A DNA stretch of 62,968 bases from Candidatus Hydrogenedentota bacterium (GTDB taxonomy: Bacteria > Hydrogenedentota > Hydrogenedentia > Hydrogenedentales > JAGMZX01), in assembly GCA_029556545.1 (NCBI GenBank), contig JAKQEQ010000045.1, forward strand, positions 1 through 62,968, read 5' to 3'. Position numbers and translations under genes: made by a program. Positions 8,761 through 17,898 of this stretch are shown piece after piece. Position 1 is the first letter of the stretch. Each line of letters opens with the position of its first letter. The notes under the pieces were generated by a model. That model was not told the DNA's origin, made no database searches, and was given only the letters and a program-made list of their open reading frames with translations.

Positions 8761-9133
8761 ATGACCCGCTCCGTGGCAGTCCCAACGCCCCGCACAGGTA
8801 AGAGTAGCAGGCGCCGCCCCGGTCCTGCAAACAGAGCGTCGCGGAAAGCCGTCGCCGACTCGAAAACCGCCATATCGGCGGGAGCTAATCTCCGCCTGTA
8901 TACGTGTTTGAACCAAACGCCGCGAAAAGGCATTTCAGGTTCGTACAACACACGTCCTGGGATGTGCGCGAATCTTACTGGATTCCCGCTTTCGCGGGAA
9001 TGACGGATACGGCGTATCTGCTCCGCTATGTCGTCATTCCCGCGAAAGCGGGAATCCAGAATCCGCTCTCGGCGGACCGCAACACGCGTCTTCGCCGAAC
9101 ATGAATGTCGCGGGTCGTCTTGTCTTGGAATCG
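8761..9133. other. Intergenic region with a REP-like pair, no gene
   Basis: Between the flavodoxin start and the MFS transporter stop there is no frame with coding character. Open frames across it on both strands are shadows made partly of the REP-like palindromes. The flavodoxin promoter should lie in the left part, but I see no clear -35/-10 pair. Confidence 0.6.
8978..9059. repeat. REP-like inverted pair (REPIN-like)
   Basis: A 28-bp element (8978-9005) and its perfect reverse complement (9032-9059) flank a 26-bp spacer. Each copy itself contains the short palindrome ATTCCCGCTTTCGCGGGAAT. The same element recurs at 15129-15156, with degenerate copies at 15078-15103 and 58047-58069. Confidence 0.85.
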
Positions 9134-10816
9134 TCAGCCGCCGGATTGCTCGATCGCGATGATTTTCCAGTCGCCGGCGCGCGGCGCGAACGTGAGATCG
9201 AGCGTTATCGACCCGAACGCGCCGTACAGGGTCACGGGGCACACCAGCACCTTGTCCGGCTCGACCGTGAATTCCGTCTCGGCAACATCGACTTCGAGGT
9301 CTTCGAGGTATCCCATATCCTTCGCCTGGGTGAGAAACTCCTCGATTCCCGCCTTGTCGGTATTGTCGATGCCCACGGCATCGTCCGCGAACAGGGCCAC
9401 GACGGCCTCGATATCCTGCGCCTCGAAGGCCGCTTTAAGTTTGAGCCCCTGCTCACGGACCTGATCGATCACCGCTTGTTGCGCGGGCGACACGGACGCC
9501 GCCGCGTCCGGCTCGACCGTGGCCGCTTCCTCGATGGCGGGCTCTTCGACCGCGGGCGCGGCCTCTTCCACAGGCGCCGGGGTCTCGACTATCTCCTCGA
9601 CCGCGGCGGCGGGCTCAGCTTCCGTTACAGGCATTTCAGGATGGAAGAAGAGGATGAACGCCACGGCGCACGCGATGGTCAGCACGCACGGGATAAGGAA
9701 GATGGGCCGCCACCGGAATTTGCCTTCGGGCGTCTTGAACACATCGAGGATTATCCCCGTGAACTGCGTGCCGATGAAGTTGCCCAACCCGAGGGTCACG
9801 ACGACGATAAGCGCTTGCGCGGAACCCCGGATGTCCGGCGGCGCGACCTTGTCCACGAATATCTGGCCGGCGAAGAAGAAGAAGGTGTAGCCGATACCGT
9901 GGAACCCGAGCGATGCTATCACGAGCCAGATGGGCCGCATGATGGCGAAGATAATGTAGCGCAGCGGCCAGGCGACCACGCCCAGCACCAGCACCCAGAC
10001 GATGCCCAGATGCTTCAGCCCGAGCGGGAGCAGAATCGCCATGCCGACAATCTCGCACAACTGGGCAATCGTCATCACCGCCGGCACATTGTGATTCTTC
10101 ACGCCGATGTCTTCGAGGAACGGCGCCGTCGGCACGTAATAGAACTGCAATTCCGTCGTGACCACGAACGAAATCACCAGGAACACCAGGAAGGACGGCT
10201 CGCTCAGCATCTTCAGCGCTTCGAGGAACGCCAGCGGGTTGCCCGGCTGGTCCGGCGGCGGCGTGTGCGGCAGGAACAGGCAGTAGCCGCCCATGACCAA
10301 CGAAAGGACGCCCGCAATGAGTAGCGAGTCGGACGTTTTTTCGAGGTCCTTGCCGAAGCGGCGCCATCCGGTGAGGCCCCACCCCGCGATAATCCAGCCG
10401 AGGGTGCCCCAGACCCGAATGCCGCCCGCCTGCGCGTCAGGGTCGGTGAGGTGGCTGAGCATGAGCGAATTCACGAGGGCGAGCGTCGGCGCATAAAGCA
10501 ACGAATACAGCCCCATCAATACGAATATCCCCCAAAAACTACGCTGGCGCGCCGCGATAAGCAGCAAGACGCCGCCGGCAAGGTGGACGGCGGCAAGGAA
10601 GTATTCCGTAGCGACCCAACGGTCGGCGATCTGGCCGCCGATGAACGGCGACACGATGCACGCCAGCCAGAGCGTGGCGTAGACCCAGCCGGTCTGCTTC
10701 CCGCTCAGCTTCATCGGTCCGAGCAGGTAGGCCGCCAGCACGGGCGCCCATGCGCCCCAGATGGCGAACTGCAAGAACATCATGACGCTCAATTGACTAT
10801 AGAGTACCGTGCTCAC
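9134..10816 (-). CDS. MFS transporter (nucleoside:H+ symporter-like) fused to an NTF2/SnoaL-like domain
   Basis: 560 residues. GTG at 10816 is preferred because AAAGGAGA lies just upstream. Residues 1-395 are a 12-helix major-facilitator protein. FLQFAIWGAWAPVLAAYLLG at the start, FIGGQIADRW, and IRVWGTLGWIIAGW match the NupG/XapB symporter family, so the cargo may be a nucleoside or small glycoside. Then comes an acidic Ala/Pro/Glu linker (about 396-441, repeats of PAVEE type). The last 120 residues read as an NTF2-like fold: LKAAFEAQDIEAVVALFADDAVGIDN, with DWKIIAIEQSGG at the end, as in SnoaL/DUF4440 proteins. That tail would be cytoplasmic if the usual topology holds. The gene is divergent from the Nudix-CPBP gene. 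Confidence 0.87.
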   Translation of the reverse strand: MSTVLYSQLSVMMFLQFAIWGAWAPVLAAYLLGPMKLSGKQTGWVYATLWLACIVSPFIGGQIADRWVATEYFLAAVHLAGGVLLLIAARQRSFWGIFVLMGLYSLLYAPTLALVNSLMLSHLTDPDAQAGGIRVWGTLGWIIAGWGLTGWRRFGKDLEKTSDSLLIAGVLSLVMGGYCLFLPHTPPPDQPGNPLAFLEALKMLSEPSFLVFLVISFVVTTELQFYYVPTAPFLEDIGVKNHNVPAVMTIAQLCEIVGMAILLPLGLKHLGIVWVLVLGVVAWPLRYIIFAIMRPIWLVIASLGFHGIGYTFFFFAGQIFVDKVAPPDIRGSAQALIVVVTLGLGNFIGTQFTGIILDVFKTPEGKFRWRPIFLIPCVLTIACAVAFILFFHPEMPVTEAEPAAAVEEIVETPAPVEEAAPAVEEPAIEEAATVEPDAAASVSPAQQAVIDQVREQGLKLKAAFEAQDIEAVVALFADDAVGIDNTDKAGIEEFLTQAKDMGYLEDLEVDVAETEFTVEPDKVLVCPVTLYGAFGSITLDLTFAPRAGDWKIIAIEQSGG

Positions 10817-11024
10817 GACCGTTTCTCCTTTCGCTGGTTCCCGACCCGGCAACACTGCCACTTCCGCGCGTCCCCGCTCGAAGCGCGGTCTCTAATGATA
10901 GAAAGTTGCGCCGTTATTTGCAATATGCGGGTGCGCGCGCGACGCGCCTTTACATTCCGCGCGGCATTCCTTATCCTGTGGCCTCTTCGTGAGGCATATC
11001 TCCGGCGATGCTTTGGGACACGGC

Positions 11025-12416
11025 ATGGAACACTGGGCTGAAAATCGGGTTGTCTATGACGGGCGCGTGGTGCGGCTGCGAGTCGGCGACGTGACCCTGG
11101 ACAACGGTGATCGCGCACTCCGCGAGGTGGTCGAGCATCCCGGCGGAGTGTGCATCTTGCCGTTCACGGGACATTCGGTGGTTCTGGTGCGGCAGTACCG
11201 CATCGCGGTCGAGAAGTATGTACTCGAGGCGCCCGCGGGCAAGCTCGAGGGAGAAGAAGACCCGGAGACGCGCGCCCGGCTCGAACTCGAGGAGGAAACG
11301 GGTTTACGGGCGGGGTGTCTGGTCCCGGTAAGCTTCGCGTATGCCTCCGTGGGCTACTGCAACGAGCGCATACACCTCTACCTGGCGCTGGACCTCGAGA
11401 AGACAGCATGCCGCCCCGACCCTGATGAGCGCATCGAACTGGTCGAGGTCCCGCTCGACGAGGCGCGCGAAATGCTCGCGGCGCACGCCGTCCACGACGG
11501 CAAGACCATCATCCTCTTGTATGCGTTGTTGCAGTATCTGGACCGGCAACAGGCGCACGCGGTCCCGGAAGAGGCCCGGCCCGCCGCGGCGCGCAAGCAG
11601 CCCTTCCCGGGGGTAAGCGGCGCGATCGGGCTTGTCCTGCTGGCGTTGGCCGTGCAGGTATTTCTGGCGGCCGGGGTGCATCTCGTGGGCGAACTGATCG
11701 AGAGGCCGCTGCTAACGCACCCGTTGAGCCTGGGGCTGATGAACCTGCTCAGCATGGCCGTGCCGCTGGCCTTCGGGTTGGCGCTGCTGCCCTGGCCGTG
11801 GCGCGGCGTATTCGGGCGGCTTCGGTTCGCGCCGGGGCTTATCGTGCCCGCGGCGCTGGCCGTATTCGGGCTGCACTTCGTGTTCTCCGAGATCAGCAAC
11901 TACATGCTGCAACTGGTCGAGCCCTCCGAGAACGCTCTGCAATTCATGGACACCCTCATCGGGGAAAGCGCGCCGGTCTGGGCCACGGCGCTGACGCTGG
12001 TCGTGCTTGCGCCCATCGGCGAGGAACTTCTGTTCCGCGGCCTGATCCTGCACGGCTTACGCGCGCGATATAACGCGGTCTTCGCGGTCGTCACGGTCAG
12101 CCTGCTCTTCGCCGTGCTCCACCTGAACATCTGGCAGGCGCCGGGGGCGCTGGGCGCGGGGCTGCTCTTCGGCTGGTGGCGTCTTCGCGCCGGCTCGATC
12201 GGCCTGTGCATCTTTGGCCACGCGGTGCTTAACGGGTTGGGCCTCATCGGCGGGCGGCTGCTGCCGTGGGAGATTCCCGGGTACAACGCGGACCCGATCT
12301 CGGGGATGTTGCAACCGTGGTGGCTGACGGCGTGCGGCGCGGCGCTGGCCGTAATAAGCATGGTCTGGCTCGCGGTCCGGTTCCGAAACAGGCCGAAAAC
12401 CGCGCCCGAGATTTGA
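11025..12416 (+). CDS. Nudix hydrolase fused to a CPBP (CAAX/Abi) intramembrane protease
   Basis: 463 residues from ATG 11025. A GTG 12 codons upstream is possible, and neither start has a strong ribosome site. Residues 1-180 are an ADP-ribose-pyrophosphatase-like Nudix domain: VVLVRQYRIAVEKYVLEAPAGKLE, then the Nudix box G-x5-E-x7-LELEEETGL. The usual Arg of REx is Leu here, while the catalytic glutamates remain. After a linker, residues 200-463 form several membrane helices with CPBP motifs: E333-E334-x3-R338 (GEELLFRG), H366 in FAVLHLN and FGHAVLNG. CPBP proteins are Rce1-like intramembrane proteases. The two parts are in one uninterrupted frame. aspS follows 78 bases downstream. Confidence 0.88.
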   Translation: MEHWAENRVVYDGRVVRLRVGDVTLDNGDRALREVVEHPGGVCILPFTGHSVVLVRQYRIAVEKYVLEAPAGKLEGEEDPETRARLELEEETGLRAGCLVPVSFAYASVGYCNERIHLYLALDLEKTACRPDPDERIELVEVPLDEAREMLAAHAVHDGKTIILLYALLQYLDRQQAHAVPEEARPAAARKQPFPGVSGAIGLVLLALAVQVFLAAGVHLVGELIERPLLTHPLSLGLMNLLSMAVPLAFGLALLPWPWRGVFGRLRFAPGLIVPAALAVFGLHFVFSEISNYMLQLVEPSENALQFMDTLIGESAPVWATALTLVVLAPIGEELLFRGLILHGLRARYNAVFAVVTVSLLFAVLHLNIWQAPGALGAGLLFGWWRLRAGSIGLCIFGHAVLNGLGLIGGRLLPWEIPGYNADPISGMLQPWWLTACGAALAVISMVWLAVRFRNRPKTAPEI

Positions 12417-12494
12417 AGTTTCGACCCGCCGACAGGTAGTATACGGTCCTTCTCTCGGGAGACCGTCCACACAGACTCCGGAAGGGCGAAAAGC

Positions 12495-14276
12495 ATGCAT
12501 CCGTTCCGAACCCATACCTGCGGCGCGCTGCGCAAGGGCGACGCGGGCCAGAGCGTCCGGCTGTCCGGCTGGGTCCACCGCAAGCGGGACCACGGCGGCG
12601 TTATCTTCATCGATCTTCGCGATCATTACGGCCTGACGCAGATCGTGGTAAACCCGGACCAGCCCTTTTTCGCGGAAGCGGAGAAGGTGCGCAACGAGAG
12701 CGTGATCACGATCACGGGCGTTGTGACGGGGCGCACGCCCGAGACCGTCAACCCGAACCTTCCCACGGGCGAAATTGAAGTTGTGGCCGCCGAGTTTCTG
12801 GTCGAGTCCGCCTGCGACGTCCTGCCGTTTCCGGTGAATCAGGACCTCGAAACGGCGGAGGATGTGCGGCTGGCGCACCGCTTTCTCGATCTCCGCCGCG
12901 AGAAGATGCACCGGAACATCCTGCTGCGCTCGGCGGCATGCGCGGTGGCGCGGGATCAACTCACGAGCCGCGGGTTCACCGAGTTTCACACGCCGATCCT
13001 GACCAGTTCCTCGCCCGAGGGCGCGCGCGATTACCTGGTGCCGAGCCGCTTGTACCCCGGCCAGTTCTACGCGTTGCCGCAGGCGCCGCAGCAGTTCAAG
13101 CAATTGCTGATGATCTCGGGGTTCGACCGGTATTTCCAGATTGCGCCGTGTTTTCGGGATGAAGACTCGCGCGCGGATCGCAGTCCCGGCGAGTTTTACC
13201 AGATCGATATCGAGATGTCGTTCATTACGCAGGACGACCTCTTCCACGAACTCGAATTGCTCATGGTGCGCCTGTTCAAGGAACTCTCGAACAAGCGCAT
13301 TCTCGCGGACCCGTTCCCGCGCATCCCGTACCGCGAGGCGATGGAGAAATACGGCGTCGACAAGCCGGACCTCCGCTTCGGTCTCGAAATCGTCGACTGC
13401 ACGTCTGTCTTCGCGGGCTGCGAACTCAAAATATTCAGCGGCCAGGCGAAATCCGGCGGCGCGGTAAAGGTGATCAACGCCAAGGGCGCCGCGGCGCAGC
13501 CGCGCAAGTTCTTCGACGACGCGGAGCGCTGGGCGAAGGGCGAAGGCGCGCAGGGGCTTGCGTGGGTGGCCTTCCGCGAGGGCGCGATGCGCGGCCCCAT
13601 CGTGAAGTTCCTCAGCGAAGGCGAGAAAGCGGAACTGACGCGCGTCATGGGCGCGGAAGAGGGCGACGCGTTGTTTTTCGGCGCGGGAAAGCGGCCCGAG
13701 ACGAACGCGCTCATGGGCAAGGTGCGCGGGTATCTGGGCCGGCAACTCGGCCTCATCGACCCGAACGACTGCGCCTTTTGCTGGATCGTGGATTTTCCCA
13801 TGTTCGAGTGGAATGAGGATGAGAAGAAGATCGACTTCTCGCACAACCCGTTCAGCATGCCGCAGGGCGGCCTCGAAGCGCTCGAGACGATGGACCCGCT
13901 CGACGTGCTGGCCTTCCAGTACGACATCGTGTGCAACGGCGTCGAGTTGTCCTCGGGCGCCATCCGCAACCACCGGCCCGACATCATGCTGAAGGCGTTC
14001 GCGATCGCGGGGTACGACGAGCACACCGTGAAGTCCAAGTTCCCGGCGCTCTGGAGGGCGTTCCACTACGGCGCGCCGCCCCACGGAGGCATCGCGCCCG
14101 GCCTCGACCGCATTGTCATGCTGCTGGCCGACGAGCCGAACCTCCGCGAGGTCATCGCCTTCCCGCTCAACCAGAAGGCGCAGGACCTGCTCATGGGCGC
14201 GCCCGGCGAAGTGACGAAGAAGCAGTTGGACGAGTTGTCGCTGCGCATTGTCCCGCCGCGCGAACCGAAGCAGTAG
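12495..14276 (+). CDS. aspS: Aspartyl-tRNA synthetase
   Basis: 593 residues, class II synthetase charging tRNA-Asp. ATG 12495 follows GGAAGGG. The N-terminal OB anticodon-binding domain ([21 protein letters not shown]) leads into motif 1, the [20 protein letters not shown] segment and motif 2 ([19 protein letters not shown]). A bacterial GAD insertion follows, and motif 3 is GLDRIVMLL near the C-terminus. The [16 protein letters not shown] and [14 protein letters not shown] wording is the version I associate with alphaproteobacterial AspRS rather than the commoner SPQLFKQ/DRQPEFTQ type. The gene is convergent with queC. Confidence 0.98.
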   Translation: MHPFRTHTCGALRKGDAGQSVRLSGWVHRKRDHGGVIFIDLRDHYGLTQIVVNPDQPFFAEAEKVRNESVITITGVVTGRTPETVNPNLPTGEIEVVAAEFLVESACDVLPFPVNQDLETAEDVRLAHRFLDLRREKMHRNILLRSAACAVARDQLTSRGFTEFHTPILTSSSPEGARDYLVPSRLYPGQFYALPQAPQQFKQLLMISGFDRYFQIAPCFRDEDSRADRSPGEFYQIDIEMSFITQDDLFHELELLMVRLFKELSNKRILADPFPRIPYREAMEKYGVDKPDLRFGLEIVDCTSVFAGCELKIFSGQAKSGGAVKVINAKGAAAQPRKFFDDAERWAKGEGAQGLAWVAFREGAMRGPIVKFLSEGEKAELTRVMGAEEGDALFFGAGKRPETNALMGKVRGYLGRQLGLIDPNDCAFCWIVDFPMFEWNEDEKKIDFSHNPFSMPQGGLEALETMDPLDVLAFQYDIVCNGVELSSGAIRNHRPDIMLKAFAIAGYDEHTVKSKFPALWRAFHYGAPPHGGIAPGLDRIVMLLADEPNLREVIAFPLNQKAQDLLMGAPGEVTKKQLDELSLRIVPPREPKQ

Positions 14277-14298
14277 GCGATACGTCGCGCGGGCTTGA

Positions 14299-14988
14299 TT
14301 AGGCGCGCTGCTCCAAGGGGTCTTCCGCGCCCGCTTCGTGAAAGGCGTTGCGTCGTTCGACACATGTGGGACACGTCCCGCACGGGCGCTCCCCGCCCCG
14401 ATAACAGCTCCAGGTCCGCGTGAAATCAACTCCCAGTTCGAGGCCGAGGCGCACCGTGTCGGCCTTGCGTTTCTCGATGAACGGCGCGTGGACACGTACT
14501 GCGTCGCGGCGATTCAAGGCAAGCGTGTCGTTGATCCGGTCGACAAACGCGCGCGTGCAGTCCCAATACCCGTACTCATCCTGCGCCTGCGCGCCGTAGA
14601 AGACGTCGCGGATGCCGCGCGTCTCGGCATACGCTGCGGCCATCGAGATCAGCATCATATTGCGATTTGGCACATAGGTCGGCGGCTGGTCCAATTGTTC
14701 CGCCGCGAGCGCCACGAGATCGGGCACCGCGTCTCCGCCCGCGATGAGCGCCGAACCGGGCCGAAGCACGTCGCCCAGGAACGACACATCGATGACGCGG
14801 TGCTCGACGACGCCCGCCGCCGCCGCCTGAAACCGGGCGCATTCGAGTTCGAGCCGGTGCCGCTGGCCGTAGTCGAAACTCAGCGCGTGCACCGGCGCGC
14901 ACCCGAGCGCATTCGTCGCGTAATGCGCCAAAACGCTCGAATCGATGCCGCCGCTTAACAACACGACGGCGGGCAATGGCTCGGTCAT
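14299..14988 (-). CDS. queC: 7-cyano-7-deazaguanine (preQ0) synthase
   Basis: 229 residues. ATG at 14988 has GGCGGAG upstream; a start 23 codons earlier adds only a charged leader. QueC makes preQ0 from 7-carboxy-7-deazaguanine, ATP and ammonia in the queuosine pathway. The ATP PP-loop SGGIDSS is at 12-18. The C-terminal zinc site is CYRGGERPCGTCPTC, with four cysteines spaced C-x8-C-x2-C-x2-C. No queD, queE or queF is adjacent, so the rest of the pathway lies elsewhere or preQ0 is imported. I looked for a preQ1 riboswitch in the leader and did not find one. Confidence 0.97.
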   Translation of the reverse strand: MTEPLPAVVLLSGGIDSSVLAHYATNALGCAPVHALSFDYGQRHRLELECARFQAAAAGVVEHRVIDVSFLGDVLRPGSALIAGGDAVPDLVALAAEQLDQPPTYVPNRNMMLISMAAAYAETRGIRDVFYGAQAQDEYGYWDCTRAFVDRINDTLALNRRDAVRVHAPFIEKRKADTVRLGLELGVDFTRTWSCYRGGERPCGTCPTCVERRNAFHEAGAEDPLEQRA

Positions 14989-15531
14989 GTTTCTCCGCCT
15001 TCGTTTATTGCAGGGGGCGAAGCGCCCATGCTCGTTATTCCGATCGGATTCTGTCAACGTTCATATTCCACGCGTTGCGGACTCCCGCTCGCGCGGGCAT
15101 GGCGATAACCGTCCATATTCGCCCGCTCCGTCATTCCCGCGAAAGCGGGAATCCAGTATGGCTCGGCCACGTGGGAAACCATACACAATCTCCGCCACGA
15201 GCATTCGTTGCGTCCACAGCGAATCCGACTTGATGCAATTCTAATGCATCTCGCCAGGGAATTCCGCGTTTGCGCGCCATCGGCCACGAGGGCCGAACTA
15301 TTGCTGAGGTTGCGGCGCTTTGCCGTACGCGCCGAGTGTTATGGGACTTTCTCACGGGCGTATATAGTACCTGGTCCCCCGTGACAAACGAAGGGGCAAA
15401 CTGTATTCTCGTGGGGACGGCGCCATCCTTACGCATGGCGCAACGTGGAAAAGGCAAGAAATACCGTCACGGAAGGCGGCGCGAGCGCGACGTCGCTTCA
15501 AGGGAGTGTCATTCAGATGGGAGATGAGACC
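14989..15531. other. Intergenic region with a REP-like pair, no gene
   Basis: This is the 543-base gap between divergent queC and the secreted propeller gene. It contains the second REP-like pair (15078-15156). A TTGACA on the minus strand (15052-15057) could be a queC -35 box, but its -10 partner is weak. An imperfect TCACGGG...CCCGTGA hairpin lies near 15352-15384. Open frames here have no coding character. Confidence 0.5.
15078..15156. repeat. REP-like inverted pair, one arm degenerate
   Basis: 15129-15156 is identical over 28 bp to the right arm of the pair at 8978-9059. 15078-15103 is a degenerate copy in the opposite orientation, with the core ACTCCCGCTCGCGCGGGCAT. The spacer is again about 25 bp, so the paired architecture is kept. 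Confidence 0.75.
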
Positions 15532-17880
15532 ATGCGTTACGGACTCGTTGTCTTATGTTTGTCCTGTACGGCGGCGGCGCAGATTATGGACGATTCGTGG
15601 AAGCAGCCGCTGGCGGTGAAGGAGGCGGCGCTCGAACGAAACGGTGTCGAGCGGCACAACATCCTCGGGTTGTACCCGTCGCAGGTGGAGGCGCCGCTGG
15701 ACGGGTCGCCGGTGGACAACTCGACGCTCGGGATCGGGAACATCGCGCATTCGGTGTGCTGGACGGCGAATTACCTCGCGGGCGCGTCGTTCCGATACGC
15801 ATCCCTGAAGAAGAGCGGCGCGCCGGAGGAGCCGGTCGCGGCGGCGAAGGCGCGGGCCGACGAACTGTTCGAGGCGGTGTATCGCTGCCAGTTGGTGACG
15901 GGCGTGCGCGGGCTTCAGGCGCGGGGCTACGCCATCGGGCACGGGGAGTCCTACGAGGAGCGATGGGACGACCGCACGCGGAACGAGTGGCATCAGGGCG
16001 CGGGGGAGTACGCGAACCTGCGCTGGCGCGGCGACCCGAGCCACCACAATTACAGCGATTCGAGCCACGGCCTGATGCAGTATTGGCGTCTGGCGGCGGA
16101 AGCCGAGCAGAAGGACCGCGCGCGCGAGGCCATCGACGCGCTGGTGAGCTATTGGGTCGATAACGACCTGATGATCTACAAGCTCGATCGGTCGCGGCTG
16201 CCGACGCCGATCCTCGGGTTCACCGACGGGCGCACGCTCGACACGCGGGTGATGATGGCCATCGCGGCCGCGAAATATGCGCACCACGTCACCGGCCACG
16301 AGAAGTTCAAGGCGGTGTACGACGAGTTGACGAAGCATTACGGCGTGCGCGGGTTGCGGCAGTTCGCGCCGGGCAAGGACTTCGACGACGCGGAACACGT
16401 CTTCTGTCATCTCGAAAACCTGATGCAAATCGAGACTGACCCGGAATTGCTAGCGGGGTATCGCGTCGTGCTCGATGCCTTGTGGCAGGCCCACCGGGAC
16501 GACGGCCAGAGCCTGTTCACGTACATCTACGCCGGGCTGACGCCGAACGCACCGGACATCGAGAGGCCGCTCGAACAGGCGTTGCGCGCGCTCCAGACGT
16601 GGCCCACGGACACCACGCTGCAACCGCGCATGAACAACCTCACGAAGAAGTACGGCCCGCCGTTCCCGGTCTATGCCGCCGCGTGGGACAACGAGTACAT
16701 CTGGAAGGGCAACCTGCTGCGCGGCGACGGCTGGCTCTCGCGCATCGTCACCGACCTGGACGCGCCCGAAGAGGACCCGATGGTTCTCTACGCCGTCGAG
16801 GAGGACGGCAGTGTCTACCAGTCGCGCGACGGCGCGGCCACGCCCGCGGGCTGGCGGCCCATCGACGACAAGTTGCCGTCCCGGGTGCGCGCGATTGCCG
16901 CCGGGCCGCGGGTGCGCATGGTGTACGTCGCTTGCGAGGACGGGTTCTACAGCAGCATGACGGGGGGGTATACGTGGCGGCGCATGCCGGTCCCGCAGGA
17001 CGGCGGCCGACCCGTGGACGTGCAAGTTGATCCCAACGATCCGTTCGTGCTCTATGCGACGACCACGCGCGGCGCATATCGCAGTCCGAACCACGGCGAG
17101 GAATTTCTCGGCCAGAGTTGGGAGTCGCTGACTGAAGGACTGCCCCACGCCGGAGACGCACAGTACCACGTCGCGCCTGCGACGTCCGAAAAGCCCGGCC
17201 GGGTCTACGCCATCCTCGACGATATCTGCTTCTCACGCCGTCTCGATGAGACGGCGTGGCAACGCGGCGGCATCATCGGCCTGCGCCAATTCGCGGGCGA
17301 ATACGTCGACGCCTATCCTTGGTTCGCCCTCGATCCCGCCGATCCCGACCACGCATTCACCGGCATGAAGACCGATTTCGGCGGCATGGGCACGAAATCG
17401 CTGCTGCAGGAGACGCGCGACGCCGGCCTGACCTGGACCAACGACGTCGAGGCGCTTTACGAGAAGTTTCACACCAGCGGGCTGCTCGTGGTGCTGGCGT
17501 CGCTGCTCGGCGGGGACATCAGCGCGCCCGTGATCGACCCGCGCGACCCGAACATCGCCTACGCGGGGACCCAGGGCGGCGTGCTCAAGTCCGCGAACGG
17601 CGGCCAGACGTGGGACAAGTTCGGCATCGGCCTCGAAATACCGTGGGCGCGCACCGTGTTCGCGCCGCGCCACAGCCCCTGGCTCTTCGCGGGAACGCCG
17701 GCGGGCCTCTACCTCTCGAAGGACGGCGCGAAGACCTGGGAGCCGGCGCACCTCGTGCTGCAGTTCATCAAGAACACCCGCCGCGAAATCGGCGGCGCGG
17801 CATACATCGACGCCTACTGGCGCGCGCGCTACTACGCGCTGATCACGGAGGAAATGGCGAACGCGCCGTACGCGGAGTAG
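15532..17880 (+). CDS. Secreted protein with an alpha-helical toroid-like N-terminus and Asp-box beta-propeller repeats
   Basis: 782 residues. ATG 15532 is chosen because it starts a signal peptide (MRYGLVVLCLSCTAAAQ) and has GGGAGATG upstream; a start 29 codons earlier would bury it. Residues 20-420 are helix-rich with repeated Trp/Tyr/Asp/His positions (HNYSDSSHGLMQYW, HVFCHLENLMQIE), reminiscent of alpha/alpha-barrel glycoside hydrolases or lyases. No catalytic pair can be named. From about 420 on there are Asp-box/BNR-type blades, clearest in SANGGQTW near 687 and SKDGAKTW near 729, with DPNDPFVLYATT-type strands as in sialidase or VPS10 propellers. Probably an extracytoplasmic glycan-acting or glycan-binding protein. 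It stands alone, convergent with the methyltransferase gene. Confidence 0.8.
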   Translation: MRYGLVVLCLSCTAAAQIMDDSWKQPLAVKEAALERNGVERHNILGLYPSQVEAPLDGSPVDNSTLGIGNIAHSVCWTANYLAGASFRYASLKKSGAPEEPVAAAKARADELFEAVYRCQLVTGVRGLQARGYAIGHGESYEERWDDRTRNEWHQGAGEYANLRWRGDPSHHNYSDSSHGLMQYWRLAAEAEQKDRAREAIDALVSYWVDNDLMIYKLDRSRLPTPILGFTDGRTLDTRVMMAIAAAKYAHHVTGHEKFKAVYDELTKHYGVRGLRQFAPGKDFDDAEHVFCHLENLMQIETDPELLAGYRVVLDALWQAHRDDGQSLFTYIYAGLTPNAPDIERPLEQALRALQTWPTDTTLQPRMNNLTKKYGPPFPVYAAAWDNEYIWKGNLLRGDGWLSRIVTDLDAPEEDPMVLYAVEEDGSVYQSRDGAATPAGWRPIDDKLPSRVRAIAAGPRVRMVYVACEDGFYSSMTGGYTWRRMPVPQDGGRPVDVQVDPNDPFVLYATTTRGAYRSPNHGEEFLGQSWESLTEGLPHAGDAQYHVAPATSEKPGRVYAILDDICFSRRLDETAWQRGGIIGLRQFAGEYVDAYPWFALDPADPDHAFTGMKTDFGGMGTKSLLQETRDAGLTWTNDVEALYEKFHTSGLLVVLASLLGGDISAPVIDPRDPNIAYAGTQGGVLKSANGGQTWDKFGIGLEIPWARTVFAPRHSPWLFAGTPAGLYLSKDGAKTWEPAHLVLQFIKNTRREIGGAAYIDAYWRARYYALITEEMANAPYAE

Positions 17881-17898
17881 CGAACGCCGCCGTGCAGG

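Noticed and set aside
12057-14495. 812-codon minus-strand open frame
   Set aside because: Antisense shadow of aspS and the CPBP part of the Nudix fusion, both unambiguous on the plus strand.
14989-15060. Possible preQ1 riboswitch before queC
   Set aside because: The leader lacks the conserved A-rich tail and C-rich loop needed for the pseudoknot.
15270-15527. 85-codon plus-strand frame upstream of the propeller gene
   Set aside because: Composition unlike neighbours, no ribosome site, and it overlaps the leader of a gene with a clear signal peptide.
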